From the NCBI RefSeq assembly GCF_000284335.1, contig NC_017096.1, positions 558,001-622,000 on the forward strand: 64,000 nucleotides of DNA. Direction: 5' to 3'. The stretch's first letter is position 1. Each line of letters opens with the position of its first letter. The notes under the pieces were generated by a model. That model was not told where the DNA came from and did no database searches. It saw nothing but the letters and a program-made list of their open reading frames with translations. A program made the position numbers and the translations under genes. This DNA comes from Caldisericum exile AZM16c01 (lineage in GTDB: Bacteria; Caldisericota; Caldisericia; Caldisericales; Caldisericaceae). Below are positions 45,895 through 56,591 of this stretch, one piece after another.

Positions 45895-46674
45895 TTAAAA
45901 CATCAATTTAGGTAGTATCTTTTTTAGTTTTCCGATGAGTGCATAGTTTGTTAAATCAATATTTATAGGAGTTATTGAAACATATTTATTTGCTACAGCA
46001 AAAGAATCAGTATCTTCTTCAAGTTCATGAGGTGGTCTGTCGCCTCCAATCCAGTAGAATGTTTTTCCTTGGGGATTTACATATTTTTCAAGGTAGTTTT
46101 CGTACTGAGTTTTTCCTTGACGTGTAATTCTATATCCGTTTAGTTCATCAAGAGGCACATTTGGGACGTTTACATTGAGAATAGAACGTTCTTCTACGAT
46201 ACCTTCAAACAACTCTGGTGTTTGAAGAATTTTTGTTGCAACTACCGCTGCTGTTTCGAAATATCCTTCATCACTATGCACATCCAATGAAATTGCCATT
46301 GATTTAAAACCGTTTGCAAGCCCTTCAAGTGCTCCTGCAACTGTGCCAGAATAAAGGATGTCGCCTCCGAGGTTTGCACCATGATTTATTCCCGAAACAA
46401 CGAAATCTGGAGGATCATCTTTCATTAAGTCTTTCACACCCACAAGGACACAATCTGTTGGAGTTCCATCTACCACTGCAATACCTGTAAACCCTTCTTC
46501 TATTTCCACTTCTTTAATAAGCAAAACGTCGTTAATTGTTAATGAATGTCCTGCTGCACTTTTTTGCCTGTCCGGTGCGACAACTACAACTTCCCCCAAA
46601 GTTCTTAGATGATTTGCAAGCACTCTAATCCCCTTTGCATAAATTCCATCATCATTTACAAGGAGTATTCTCAT
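45895..46674 (-). CDS. surE: 5'/3'-nucleotidase SurE
   Basis: 259 residues. NDDGIYAKGI (metal-binding D8, D9), PDRQKSAAGHSLT, SGINHGANLGGDILYSGTVAGALEG are the SurE motifs. Dephosphorylates nucleoside monophosphates and related compounds. ATGA overlap with the glycosyltransferase gene upstream. Confidence 0.95.
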   Translation of the reverse strand: MRILLVNDDGIYAKGIRVLANHLRTLGEVVVVAPDRQKSAAGHSLTINDVLLIKEVEIEEGFTGIAVVDGTPTDCVLVGVKDLMKDDPPDFVVSGINHGANLGGDILYSGTVAGALEGLANGFKSMAISLDVHSDEGYFETAAVVATKILQTPELFEGIVEERSILNVNVPNVPLDELNGYRITRQGKTQYENYLEKYVNPQGKTFYWIGGDRPPHELEEDTDSFAVANKYVSITPINIDLTNYALIGKLKKILPKLMF

Positions 46675-47390
46675 CTTATCACCTCGTAGTTTATTCTCCT
46701 TTTATATTTTTCTGGCAACATCCCCCAATATATGAATAGCACAAGTTGTTTTGTATATCCAACACTATCGAAACGCCTTGTTGAAGTATAAACCTTGTTT
46801 GTCCACATGAAAAAGAACTTTCCAAATTTCTCTGCACTTTTCATCATTTTCCAGTCTTCGGTGTATTGAAGATTTTCATCATACCAAACTTTGTAAAATA
46901 CATCTTTTTTCACTATTTGGATGCTAAGAGATGCATGAAGTAATATATGAGCAATGTCGTAAAACTTAAACCATAGTTTTGCATATAATGAATCTTTTTG
47001 CGGAAGCAAAGATGTTGTTCCAACAACATAATTTTTAGAGGCGTTTTTAATAAGAAAATCATTTAAATCGTTTAGAAAACCTTTTTTAAGGTGTGTATCT
47101 GCATCTAAAAATATAATCCAATCAGTGTCGTTTCTTATCTGCTTTGCACCAAAGTTTCTTGCAACGGCTACTCCCTTTTGATTGATTGAAAACACTTTAA
47201 AATTTTTGCACTCATATTTTTTTGCAACCTCGTAAGTTCTGTCGTTTGAGCCATTTTCAACGACAATCACTTCGTAAGTATCTGTCGGATAGTCAATATC
47301 TTGAAGATGCTTTAGCGTCTCTTCAATGTAGTTCTCTTCATTATGCGCAGGAATTACAATAGAGAATTTATGCAATTTTTTATCATCCAT
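46671..47390 (-). CDS. Family 2 glycosyltransferase
   Basis: 239 residues. GT-A start FSIVIPAHNEENYIEETL, VENGSNDRT, metal-binding FLDADTHL, and a later YTEDWKM with the catalytic-type ED. No transmembrane helices, so a soluble or peripheral enzyme; donor and acceptor unknown. ATG 47390 has no ribosome site and lies 7 nt after TATAAT. Confidence 0.86.
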   Translation of the reverse strand: MDDKKLHKFSIVIPAHNEENYIEETLKHLQDIDYPTDTYEVIVVENGSNDRTYEVAKKYECKNFKVFSINQKGVAVARNFGAKQIRNDTDWIIFLDADTHLKKGFLNDLNDFLIKNASKNYVVGTTSLLPQKDSLYAKLWFKFYDIAHILLHASLSIQIVKKDVFYKVWYDENLQYTEDWKMMKSAEKFGKFFFMWTNKVYTSTRRFDSVGYTKQLVLFIYWGMLPEKYKRRINYEVIR

Positions 47391-47397
47391 ACATTCT

Positions 47398-47403
47398 ATT
47401 ATA
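47398..47403 (-). promoter_or_regulatory. -10 box giving a leaderless glycosyltransferase mRNA
   Basis: Minus strand TGTATAAT with TATAAT at 47403-47398, 7 nt, ATG 47390. TG sits directly before the -10, as in several other promoters here. Weak -35. Confidence 0.6.
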
Positions 47404-47429
47404 CAGCAAATTTATTAATTTTGAGCTCG

Positions 47430-48755
47430 TTAGTACTGAGGCAGGATATTTTTAATTTCCCAATCTGTAACGCTTGTCCTATATTCGTCCCATTCTCTTT
47501 CTTTTGCTTCGATATATTTTTCTGTTATTATTTTTCCTAATGCATCTTTAATTACTTCATCTTTTTTTAGTGCTTCAATTGCCTCTTTTAATGTAGATGG
47601 AAGCGTCTTAAATTTTCCTGGGTATCTTAAATTTTCTTCAAATATATTTATGTCGTTTGCAGCATCTCCTGGTTCTATTTTATTTTCAATTCCGTCAAGA
47701 CCCGCTTTGAAAACTACCGCAAAAAGTAAATATGGATTTGAGGTGGGATCAGGGCTTCTAAACTCAATACGTTTAGTCTTTTCATCTGCTTGAGGCACCC
47801 TAATAAGAGCACTTCTATTTTTTACTGCCCACGATACGTAAACTGGTGCTTCGAAACCAGGAACAATTCTTTTATATGAGTTAACCGTGGGATTTGCAAT
47901 GGCTGTAATTGCATCAATGTGCTTAAAGATGCCTCCTATGAAATACCTTGCAATGTCAGAAAGTCCAAACTCTTTAGAAGTATCAAAGAAAAGATTTTTT
48001 CCGTTTTTATCTATGATGGATATATTTGTGTGTGCTCCAGAGCCGTTTACTCCATAAATCGGTTTTGGCATGAAGGTTGCATAAAGTCCGTTCATCAGTG
48101 CAATTGTTTTTGCAGCAATTTTAAAGGTTATAATTCTATCTGCAGTTGAAATTGGATCTGCATATTTAAAATCAATTTCATGTTGAGAGGGTGATACTTC
48201 ATGGTGAGATGCCTCTATTTCAAAGCCCATTTCTTCAAGATTTTTTGCAATTAAGGCTCTCGTTTTTTCGCCAATGTCCTCTGGAAGCATTTCAAAATAA
48301 CTTCCCATACTTACAAGTTCTGTTGAGGGTGAGCCATCTTTAAGTTTGAAAAGGAAAAATTCCTCTTCAACTCCGTTTTGCATGAAATATCCCTTTTCTT
48401 CGCCTTCTTTTAGGACTTTTTTAAGTCTAAAACGCGGGTCTCCATCAAAAGGGGTATCCTCATCAAGATAAACATCGCAAACGATTTTTGCGATTTTTAT
48501 ATCATTACGCATCGTCCATGGTAGAATTGAAAATGTTTCAGGATTGAGTTTAAGAAGCATATCCGATTCTTCTATTCGTGCAAAGCCTTCTATTGATGAG
48601 CCATCAAAAGCAACACCATCTTCTATTGCCTTAGGAAGCATCTTTGATGAGATTTCAACAAGTTTTGGGAATCCAAGCATGTCTGTAAATTGAAGCCAAA
48701 TTAGGTCGATTTTCTTTTCGTGAACTTCTCTGTAAATCTCTTTTATATTCGTCAT
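47430..48755 (-). CDS. glnA: Glutamine synthetase type I
   Basis: 441 residues, the length of the Bacillus-type (GSI-alpha) enzyme without the adenylylation insert. GSSIEGFARIEESDM (about 58-72), EEEFFLFKL, NGSGAHTNISI and KRIVPGFEAPVYVSW with NRSALIRVP. Makes glutamine from glutamate and ammonia. I choose ATG 48755 behind GGAGG; ATG 48767 is upstream of that site. It follows the asparagine synthetase gene but has its own promoter. Both enzymes fix ammonia in amide form. Confidence 0.97.
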   Translation of the reverse strand: MTNIKEIYREVHEKKIDLIWLQFTDMLGFPKLVEISSKMLPKAIEDGVAFDGSSIEGFARIEESDMLLKLNPETFSILPWTMRNDIKIAKIVCDVYLDEDTPFDGDPRFRLKKVLKEGEEKGYFMQNGVEEEFFLFKLKDGSPSTELVSMGSYFEMLPEDIGEKTRALIAKNLEEMGFEIEASHHEVSPSQHEIDFKYADPISTADRIITFKIAAKTIALMNGLYATFMPKPIYGVNGSGAHTNISIIDKNGKNLFFDTSKEFGLSDIARYFIGGIFKHIDAITAIANPTVNSYKRIVPGFEAPVYVSWAVKNRSALIRVPQADEKTKRIEFRSPDPTSNPYLLFAVVFKAGLDGIENKIEPGDAANDINIFEENLRYPGKFKTLPSTLKEAIEALKKDEVIKDALGKIITEKYIEAKEREWDEYRTSVTDWEIKNILPQY

Positions 48756-48779
48756 ATGCGCCTCCATAAATTAATAAGT

Positions 48780-48807
48780 ATTATATACAAGCTGTAAATT
48801 CTTCAAA
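48780..48807 (-). promoter_or_regulatory. Promoter of glnA
   Basis: Minus strand: TTTGAA (48807-48802), 16 bp, TATAAT (48785-48780), just after the asparagine synthetase stop. Leader of about 23 nt with GGAGG. Confidence 0.6.
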
Positions 48808-49689
48808 CTATAGTGCGATTTCTCCTGGAAGTTTTGCGAAAAGCCGTGCATCCTTTACGCTTTCAAGATTAAGCACAAATCTTAAAAATCTTTCTATCCC
48901 AATGCCACAACCTGCAGACCTTGGAATTCCTTTTTTTACTTCTTCAAGGTACCATTCCCAATCTTGCAAATTCATGTTTTTAAACTGCATCCTTTTTACA
49001 ATCCTATCAAATTCGTATTCTCTTTCTCCGCCAGACATTCCTTCACCAAATCCATATGGATAGATTAAATCCATATCCACAAGCGTTTTTCCGTCATCGC
49101 TTAACCTATCGTAAAATTCTCTATCCTCAATAGGGATATCAATAAGGAAGAACGGGTCAGTTTTTTCTTTTGAAAGTTGTGCTTCAAAGGTATTTCCATA
49201 TTTTTCTTTTGCCTCAAGAAATTTTACTCTCTCGAAAGGCTTCTTTGGAACGTGAAAGTTTGGATTTTGTTTCTTTATGAAATCTCCAAATTTTTCTTCC
49301 AATTTTTGCATTGTGTAGATTATGAGGTCTTCAACTAAATCAAGAATATCTTCTCTAGTTGCATCCTTTACCTCAAGGTCAAGTTGAACAAACTCAATAA
49401 GATGCCTTCCTGAGTTTTTCTTATCCTCAGTTTCAAGGCGAACATTTGGCGAAAAGATAAAAATTTTTGGATACTCACGTAGGGCAAGTTGCTTGTGGAA
49501 TATCATAGACTTTGTAAGGGAATAATAACCACCGTTGTAAGGGATTTTTGCATCGTAGACTGAATGATTCAAAGGGTCTGTTAAAGGAGAGATAATTACA
49601 GGTAAGATCTCGACAAACCCTCTACTTCTTAAAAACTCTCCCATTCTAAAGATTGCCTCACTTTGTACTTCTAAAACTTCTTTTTTCAA
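48808..49689 (-). CDS. Archaeal-type asparagine synthetase (AsnRS paralogue without anticodon domain)
   Basis: 293 residues of class II aminoacyl-tRNA synthetase catalytic core: motif 2 region NVRLETEDKKNSGRHLIEF and motif 3 SAGCGIGIERFLRFVL. It begins directly in the catalytic domain; the OB-fold anticodon-binding domain of AsnRS (about 100 residues) is missing. Such truncated AsnRS/AspRS paralogues in Pyrococcus relatives are asparagine synthetases that amidate free aspartate. A leader peptide rich in Asn codons and an attenuator upstream support this role strongly. The start is TTG 49689 behind AAGGAGG. Confidence 0.85.
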   Translation of the reverse strand: MKKEVLEVQSEAIFRMGEFLRSRGFVEILPVIISPLTDPLNHSVYDAKIPYNGGYYSLTKSMIFHKQLALREYPKIFIFSPNVRLETEDKKNSGRHLIEFVQLDLEVKDATREDILDLVEDLIIYTMQKLEEKFGDFIKKQNPNFHVPKKPFERVKFLEAKEKYGNTFEAQLSKEKTDPFFLIDIPIEDREFYDRLSDDGKTLVDMDLIYPYGFGEGMSGGEREYEFDRIVKRMQFKNMNLQDWEWYLEEVKKGIPRSAGCGIGIERFLRFVLNLESVKDARLFAKLPGEIAL

Positions 49690-49719
49690 CGCTTACCTCC
49701 TTAAAATTTATTTTTAAAT

Positions 49720-49747
49720 TAAAAAAGGCCGGCTTTTTTGCCGGCCT
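49720..49747 (-). terminator. Attenuator terminator before the asparagine synthetase gene
   Basis: On the minus strand GGCCGGC (49746-49740), A6 loop, GCCGGCC (49733-49727), then U6 (49726-49721); one A-U pair (49747/49726) can extend the stem. It lies between the leader peptide and the gene, so it ends transcripts before the enzyme unless prevented. Confidence 0.92.
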
Positions 49748-49786
49748 CTGGGTAAAGATTAGCAATAGCTACCCAAACCGACCGGC
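49740..49786 (-). promoter_or_regulatory. Antiterminator of the asparagine attenuator
   Basis: In the RNA, GCCGGUC (49786-49780, inside the leader peptide frame) can pair with GGCCGGC (49746-49740), 7 bp with one G-U. GGCCGGC is also the 5' arm of the terminator, so the two helices exclude each other. A further hairpin, GGGUA (49774-49770) with UACCC (49754-49750), spans the leader stop codon. Confidence 0.75.
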
Positions 49787-49846
49787 GCCGGGCGAGTTAT
49801 TAATGTTATTATTATTGATTGCTACTGCTAATCTAACCCTTTCCAT
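49769..49846 (-). CDS. Asparagine-rich attenuation leader peptide
   Basis: A 25-codon frame, ATG 49846 to TAG 49771-49769, too short for normal ORF calling. Codons 11-17 (49816-49796) read AAT AAT AAT AAC ATT AAT AAC, that is N-N-N-N-I-N-N. It lies between a consensus promoter and a terminator upstream of an asparagine synthetase gene. Ribosomes stalling at these codons when charged tRNA-Asn is scarce would leave the antiterminator arm (49786-49780) free; ribosomes reaching the stop would cover it. There is no Shine-Dalgarno site; the transcript probably begins 4-5 nt before the ATG. Confidence 0.88.
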   Translation of the reverse strand: MERVRLAVAINNNNINNSPGAGRFG

Positions 49847-49857
49847 ATTTTGCACGT

Positions 49858-49885
49858 ATTATATTACAGTTTTTATCTTTGTCAA
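49858..49885 (-). promoter_or_regulatory. Consensus promoter of the asparagine attenuator
   Basis: Minus strand: TTGACA (49885-49880), 16 bp, TATAAT (49863-49858). Perfect in both boxes and the best promoter in the window. The leader-peptide ATG follows 11 nt after the -10. Confidence 0.9.
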
Positions 49886-49927
49886 TAGGATTTTCGATTG
49901 TTAAGAAAAATTAATGTAATTTTATTT

Positions 49928-49957
49928 TTGTAACATTTTCGACAGGCAGAGTATATT
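49928..49957 (+). promoter_or_regulatory. Candidate promoter of the DUF5666-like gene
   Basis: TTGTAA (49928-49933), 18 bp, TATATT (49952-49957), then GGTGGAGG. Divergent from the asparagine attenuator promoter. Confidence 0.45.
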
Positions 49958-49977
49958 ATATGGTGGAGGTGATGGGA

Positions 49978-50982
49978 ATGAGAAAGTTGATTATTTTTGT
50001 ATTAGTAATGCTATTGCTTGCTACACTTGCACCACTAATGGCAGAAGCAAAGGTTACTTTACCAAAAATTGACGTAATTAAAGGCAATATTACCGCAATT
50101 TCAACGAACACAATTACTATTGATAAAAAGGTTATTACTATTCGAGATGATACTGTTTTAAGATTGAATGGAAAGCAGATTACTATGAACGACATTAAGG
50201 TAGGCATGTATGCGATTGCAATGTGCGAGACAATTGACAAGAACCTTGTTGCAAGACTTGTCCTTCTGTTTAGCGGAGAGACTCCCTCCAAGACTTTTAC
50301 ACTTTCTGGAATCGTAACTTCAATCACACAGAATGCAATTGTGGTAAGTGGAAAGACGATTTTGGTAAATAACGTTACAAAAATAAGACTCAGAGGAAAA
50401 TTGGTGAGTTTTTCTGAACTTAAAGTTTACGACACCGTTATTGTGCACGGTACATTTTCGCAGGATGTGTATGTTGCAAAAGAGATTCTGATAATAAGGC
50501 AAAAAGAGTTCGAAATACGCACTTACATAACAGAAATTGGTTCAAACTTTGTCAAAGTTAAAGATTTTGATTATCAAATCTTCATAGATGAAAAGACCTC
50601 GATAAAGAAAATCGGAAAAGGGACAATTGCTTTAGGAGATTTAAAAGTAGGTGATCCAGTTCAGATTCATATAAGACTTGATTCAACAACGGGTAATTAT
50701 ATTGCAACTTCCATAGTTGTGCTTTCCTTTAAGCCAAATACAGCAGTTGCAATTGCTGGAACTGTTTCATTCATCGACCTTGAAACAAAAACAATAAAAC
50801 TGACAGAAGTTCCACTTCTTACATTTAAATTTTCTGAAGACTATAAAGGGAAAGTAAAGATAGAAGATCTCAATATTGGCGATAAAATCCTTATTCTTGG
50901 AAAATATACCGACGTAAGCACTGTTGAAATTTCAAACATCATAAGGTTTAAGATAAAATTCCCCACACCTAAAAAGCCATAG
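49978..50982 (+). CDS. Secreted protein with DUF5666-like beta repeats
   Basis: 334 residues. Signal peptide (about 1-22, cleavage near AEA-KV) and then four or more similar units, each with a pattern like GxIxxIxxNxIxIxxKxIxIxxxTxI, followed by LKVGDxVxIxG: the DUF5666 type of small beta-barrel repeat. The last unit ends in a Pro-rich tail. No enzymatic motif. Located outside the cytoplasmic membrane, function unknown. ATG 49978 is chosen with GGAGG 8 nt upstream over ATG 49960 and 49972. Confidence 0.75.
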   Translation: MRKLIIFVLVMLLLATLAPLMAEAKVTLPKIDVIKGNITAISTNTITIDKKVITIRDDTVLRLNGKQITMNDIKVGMYAIAMCETIDKNLVARLVLLFSGETPSKTFTLSGIVTSITQNAIVVSGKTILVNNVTKIRLRGKLVSFSELKVYDTVIVHGTFSQDVYVAKEILIIRQKEFEIRTYITEIGSNFVKVKDFDYQIFIDEKTSIKKIGKGTIALGDLKVGDPVQIHIRLDSTTGNYIATSIVVLSFKPNTAVAIAGTVSFIDLETKTIKLTEVPLLTFKFSEDYKGKVKIEDLNIGDKILILGKYTDVSTVEISNIIRFKIKFPTPKKP

Positions 50983-50988
50983 TTCAGG

Positions 50989-52005
50989 TTAACTAAAAAT
51001 TAATCGTATATTTCTTAAGATAAGAAAAGTGGGGGTTGCAATGAGTACGCCAAGTGGTCCAAAAATTGCACCCCCTATTGTAATCATAAGAATGATTATT
51101 ATTGGAGGCACATTAAGCTTATCGCCAACCAAGTGAGGAAGAATTCCATTACTTAAAACCCCCTCTATTATAGAAAAAACAATTATAAAGCCAAGGAAGG
51201 TTTTAAATCCTTGAGTAAGTGATAATAGTGCCCCAGTTAAGAAAACAATTGTTGGACCTACATAAGGTAGCATTTCTAAGAATGCATCAATTACACCTAT
51301 AAAAACAGAAAATTTTACGCCCACTATAAAACTACCAAGTCCCATAAAAAATCCAACAATAATAGAGATAACAACAAGTGTCGAAAAGTATGCTCTCATT
51401 TCTTCATTTGTTCTATCAAGGAAGTGTTTAAATTTTATTCTTACCTTAGGGTCAAATCTTCTGAGAGTAATTCTATAGAGTGCTTTTGAGTCTTTCATAA
51501 AGAAATAGGCAAGCAAAAATGATATTACAAGGGAACCTATATTTGATAACGTTGATCCAGCAGTTTTTGCAAAGTTAGTAATAAAATTTTGTATAACATT
51601 TTGGAGTGTAGAAGTCGCATTGTTGATTATATTTTTTACGAGCCCGCTTTCAACCTGTGCGTTAAGAGCCCTACTGATACTTTCAAAAAATGAAGAAATA
51701 TTTTCTTGCAAGTTTGGAATTTTATGTGCTAATTCTACCAGTTCTTTAACTATAAGTGGCACAAGAAAATAGCCAAGAAGCATTATCAAAAAGAAGAAAA
51801 GTATAAGTGTTAGAAATGATGCAAGAGACCTTGGCAGTTTAAACCTCTCGAGGGTGTTAGTGATAGGTAAAAGCACGTATGCAATCACCGCCCCAAAAAT
51901 AATCGAAGGGATTACATCTTTAATAAGGTATAAAAGATATAGAAGCACTACAGCGATAACGAGAACAAAACTTGTAAAAAGTGCATTCTTAATTTCTTTG
52001 TTCAT
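50989..52005 (-). CDS. AI-2E family (PerM-like) transporter
   Basis: 338 residues, about seven to eight membrane helices. FGAVIAYVLLPITNTLERFKLPRSLAS at the N-terminus and FLEMLPYVGPTIVFLTGALLSLTQG near 235 with GGAIFGPLGVLIATP near the end are the family landmarks. Some members export AI-2, others act as Na+/H+ antiporters, so the substrate is open. Its ATG is 1 nt after the gyrA stop. Confidence 0.88.
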   Translation of the reverse strand: MNKEIKNALFTSFVLVIAVVLLYLLYLIKDVIPSIIFGAVIAYVLLPITNTLERFKLPRSLASFLTLILFFFLIMLLGYFLVPLIVKELVELAHKIPNLQENISSFFESISRALNAQVESGLVKNIINNATSTLQNVIQNFITNFAKTAGSTLSNIGSLVISFLLAYFFMKDSKALYRITLRRFDPKVRIKFKHFLDRTNEEMRAYFSTLVVISIIVGFFMGLGSFIVGVKFSVFIGVIDAFLEMLPYVGPTIVFLTGALLSLTQGFKTFLGFIIVFSIIEGVLSNGILPHLVGDKLNVPPIIIILMITIGGAIFGPLGVLIATPTFLILRNIRLIFS

Positions 52006-52006
52006 T

Positions 52007-54442
52007 TTATTCTAATGCAATTGCTGAAACTGTGTCCTCCCCTTCTTTAAATCTTACAAGAATTACGCCTCTTGTATTTCTTCCCAACTCTTTTACATCT
52101 TTCAATTCTATTTTAATAACATTTCCAGATTTTAAAAGCAAGTATAAATTTTCTTCATCATGAATTACCTTTACTGCAACAAGATTTCCTGTTTTTTCGC
52201 TTAATTTGATGCACTTTACTCCTTTTGCTCCCCTTTTAGTTTTCCGTATTTCTTTTACACTTAAAATTTTTCCGTATCCCTTTTCTGTTACAAGAATAAC
52301 TTTATCTTCTTCTTTAAGTATCTCTGCGTCGACAACAAATTCTCCATTCTTAACTTTCATTCCTATTACTCCTGAGGATGCTCGCCCCATTTCCCGAACT
52401 GAATTTGTATCAAATCTAACTGCAAGCCCCGCGTTCGAAATCATCATAACATCGCTTTCCTCTAAAATGGGTATAACTGTTTCAAGTTCATCATCATCTT
52501 TAAGTTTAAGTGCAATTTTTCCTGCCGACGTAATATAAACAAATTCTTCCATCTTTGTCTTCTTTACGAGGCCTTTTCGAGTCACAAAGAGCAAACTCTT
52601 AATCTTATTGTCCTTTTCAATGGATATAACTTTGCTTATGTTTTCGTTAGGCAATAATTTTAGAAGTCTATGAATTGGTGTGCCTTTACCTGTTCGCTCA
52701 AGTTCGGGTATTTCAAACGCCCTAAGCGAATACACCTTACCAATGTTGGTAAAGAAAAGCATTGTGCTTTTAAGGGTTGTTGGTATTATCTCAATTGGGT
52801 AGTCCTCTTGAGAAACTGACTGTCCAATTACGCCTTTTCCTCCACGTCTTTGCACTTTGAAAACATCTTCTCTCATTCTCTTGAGATATCCTCCACGAGT
52901 AACAATTACGATAATGTTTTCATCTGGGATTAGTTCCTCTTCATCGATTGATTTATAGTAGCGTTGAATTTCAGTTTTTCTTGCATCTCCGAATTTGTTT
53001 CCTATTCTCCTTAAGTCTTCTTTAATTTCATTATAGAATCTCTCTTTGTTTGTGAGTATTTCATTTAAATTCTTAATAAGTTCTTCTGTTTCTTTGATAT
53101 CTCTATCAATTTTTTCAACCTCTAAACTTGTTAATCTTGCAAGTCTCATGTCGAGAATTGCTCTTGCTTGCTCTTCAGAAATTTCAAGGTACGCCATTAG
53201 TTTATTTCTTGCTTCTTCGTTATCTTTTGATTCCTTTATGAGAGGTATAATAACATCAATACTGAGAATTGCTTTTCTTATTCCACTTAAGATTTCAAGA
53301 CTCTTCTTTGCTTTTTCGAGTTTAAACTGAGTTTGCCTTCTTAAAACCTCTCCTCTAAATCTTAAAAACTCATTTAGCAGTTCTTTGAGTGTAAAAATTT
53401 TTGGCTGGTTATCGATAATACCCAGAAGGATAACGCCATACTTTATTTCATACCTTGTAAATTTGACGAGTTCTGCTTCAAATATCTCAGGCTTTACATC
53501 CTCTGAAAGTTTTATAACGATTCTAATACCTTCTCTGTCTGATTCGTCTCTTATATCTTCAACGCCTTTTATCTTTTTCTCTTTTGCAAGATTTGCAATC
53601 TCTTCAACGAGTTCAGCCTTGTTCACTTCGTACGGGATTTCGGTAATTACAAAATATTTTCTTTTGTGTTTGCCTTCTTCGATTTTGTATTTTCCTCTTA
53701 TTGTAATTGATCCTTTTCCAGTTTCGAAGTATTCTTTTATTCCATTTGAATCAAGAATTGTTGCACCTGTTGGAAAATCGGGGCCTTTTATGAAATGTCT
53801 TAATTCTTCTGTTGTTACCTCTGTTCCTTTTAGAATTTCTGTATCGATAAGATAAACAAGAGCATCTACAACCTCTTTAAGGTTGTGAGGTGGGATATTT
53901 GTTGCCATTCCAACTGCAATTCCAGAGGAACCGTTTACAAGAAGATTTGGTATCTTTGCAGGAAGCACTACAGGTTCCTTAAGAGTGTTATCAAAGTTTG
54001 GCACAAAATCAACCGTGTTTTCATCAAGGCCTTCAAGCATTTCCATCGCAATGGGAGCAAGGCGAGCCTCAGTGTATCGCATTGCAGCAGGTACATCTCC
54101 ATCAATTGACCCAAAGTTTCCGTGTCCGTCAACGAGAGGGTACCTTAAGGAAAATGGCTGTGCCATTCTTACGAGTGCATCATATACAGATGATTCTCCG
54201 TGTGGATGGTATTTACCAAGCACTTCTCCGACGATTCTTGCACTCTTCTTATATGGCTTATTTGGGAGACAACCAAGGTCATTCATCGCAAAGAGAATTC
54301 TTCTATGAACTGGTTTAAGGCCATCTCTTACATCTGGAAGTGCTCTTCCAATGATAACGCTCATTGAGTAGTCAAGATACGATTTTTTAACTTCTTCTTC
54401 AATCGGAACGTTTATAACCTTTTCATGGAATAGATCTGACAT
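52007..54442 (-). CDS. gyrA: DNA gyrase subunit A
   Basis: 811 residues. Catalytic Tyr in [10 protein letters not shown], the tower and coiled-coil region, and a C-terminal beta-pinwheel (about 500-811) with the GyrA box QRRGGKG (about 545), which marks gyrase rather than topoisomerase IV. The quinolone-resistance region reads [10 protein letters not shown], with Glu where most GyrA have Asp82 and Ser at 84. Follows gyrB by 8 nt. Confidence 0.96.
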   Translation of the reverse strand: MSDLFHEKVINVPIEEEVKKSYLDYSMSVIIGRALPDVRDGLKPVHRRILFAMNDLGCLPNKPYKKSARIVGEVLGKYHPHGESSVYDALVRMAQPFSLRYPLVDGHGNFGSIDGDVPAAMRYTEARLAPIAMEMLEGLDENTVDFVPNFDNTLKEPVVLPAKIPNLLVNGSSGIAVGMATNIPPHNLKEVVDALVYLIDTEILKGTEVTTEELRHFIKGPDFPTGATILDSNGIKEYFETGKGSITIRGKYKIEEGKHKRKYFVITEIPYEVNKAELVEEIANLAKEKKIKGVEDIRDESDREGIRIVIKLSEDVKPEIFEAELVKFTRYEIKYGVILLGIIDNQPKIFTLKELLNEFLRFRGEVLRRQTQFKLEKAKKSLEILSGIRKAILSIDVIIPLIKESKDNEEARNKLMAYLEISEEQARAILDMRLARLTSLEVEKIDRDIKETEELIKNLNEILTNKERFYNEIKEDLRRIGNKFGDARKTEIQRYYKSIDEEELIPDENIIVIVTRGGYLKRMREDVFKVQRRGGKGVIGQSVSQEDYPIEIIPTTLKSTMLFFTNIGKVYSLRAFEIPELERTGKGTPIHRLLKLLPNENISKVISIEKDNKIKSLLFVTRKGLVKKTKMEEFVYITSAGKIALKLKDDDELETVIPILEESDVMMISNAGLAVRFDTNSVREMGRASSGVIGMKVKNGEFVVDAEILKEEDKVILVTEKGYGKILSVKEIRKTKRGAKGVKCIKLSEKTGNLVAVKVIHDEENLYLLLKSGNVIKIELKDVKELGRNTRGVILVRFKEGEDTVSAIALE

Positions 54443-54450
54443 ACATCACC

Positions 54451-56496
<2,046 letters not shown>

Positions 56497-56566
56497 TTAT
56501 TCGCTTGCATTTTCAATAAACACGAATATAATTTCAAAATCCTCTTTTAAAATTTTAAAAATTCGC

Positions 56567-56572
56567 TACAAT
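56567..56572 (+). promoter_or_regulatory. -10 box of clpC
   Basis: TACAAT at 56567-56572, 19 nt before ATG 56592, with AGGAGA between. No strong -35 and no CtsR-type direct repeat that I can see. Confidence 0.45.
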
Positions 56573-56591
56573 ATTAATAGGAGATGATTCT

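Noticed and set aside
49700-49860. T-box or other riboswitch upstream of the asparagine synthetase gene
   Set aside because: The RNA lacks the conserved T-box antiterminator sequence and a long stem I; the region is short and is fully explained by a leader peptide plus attenuator.
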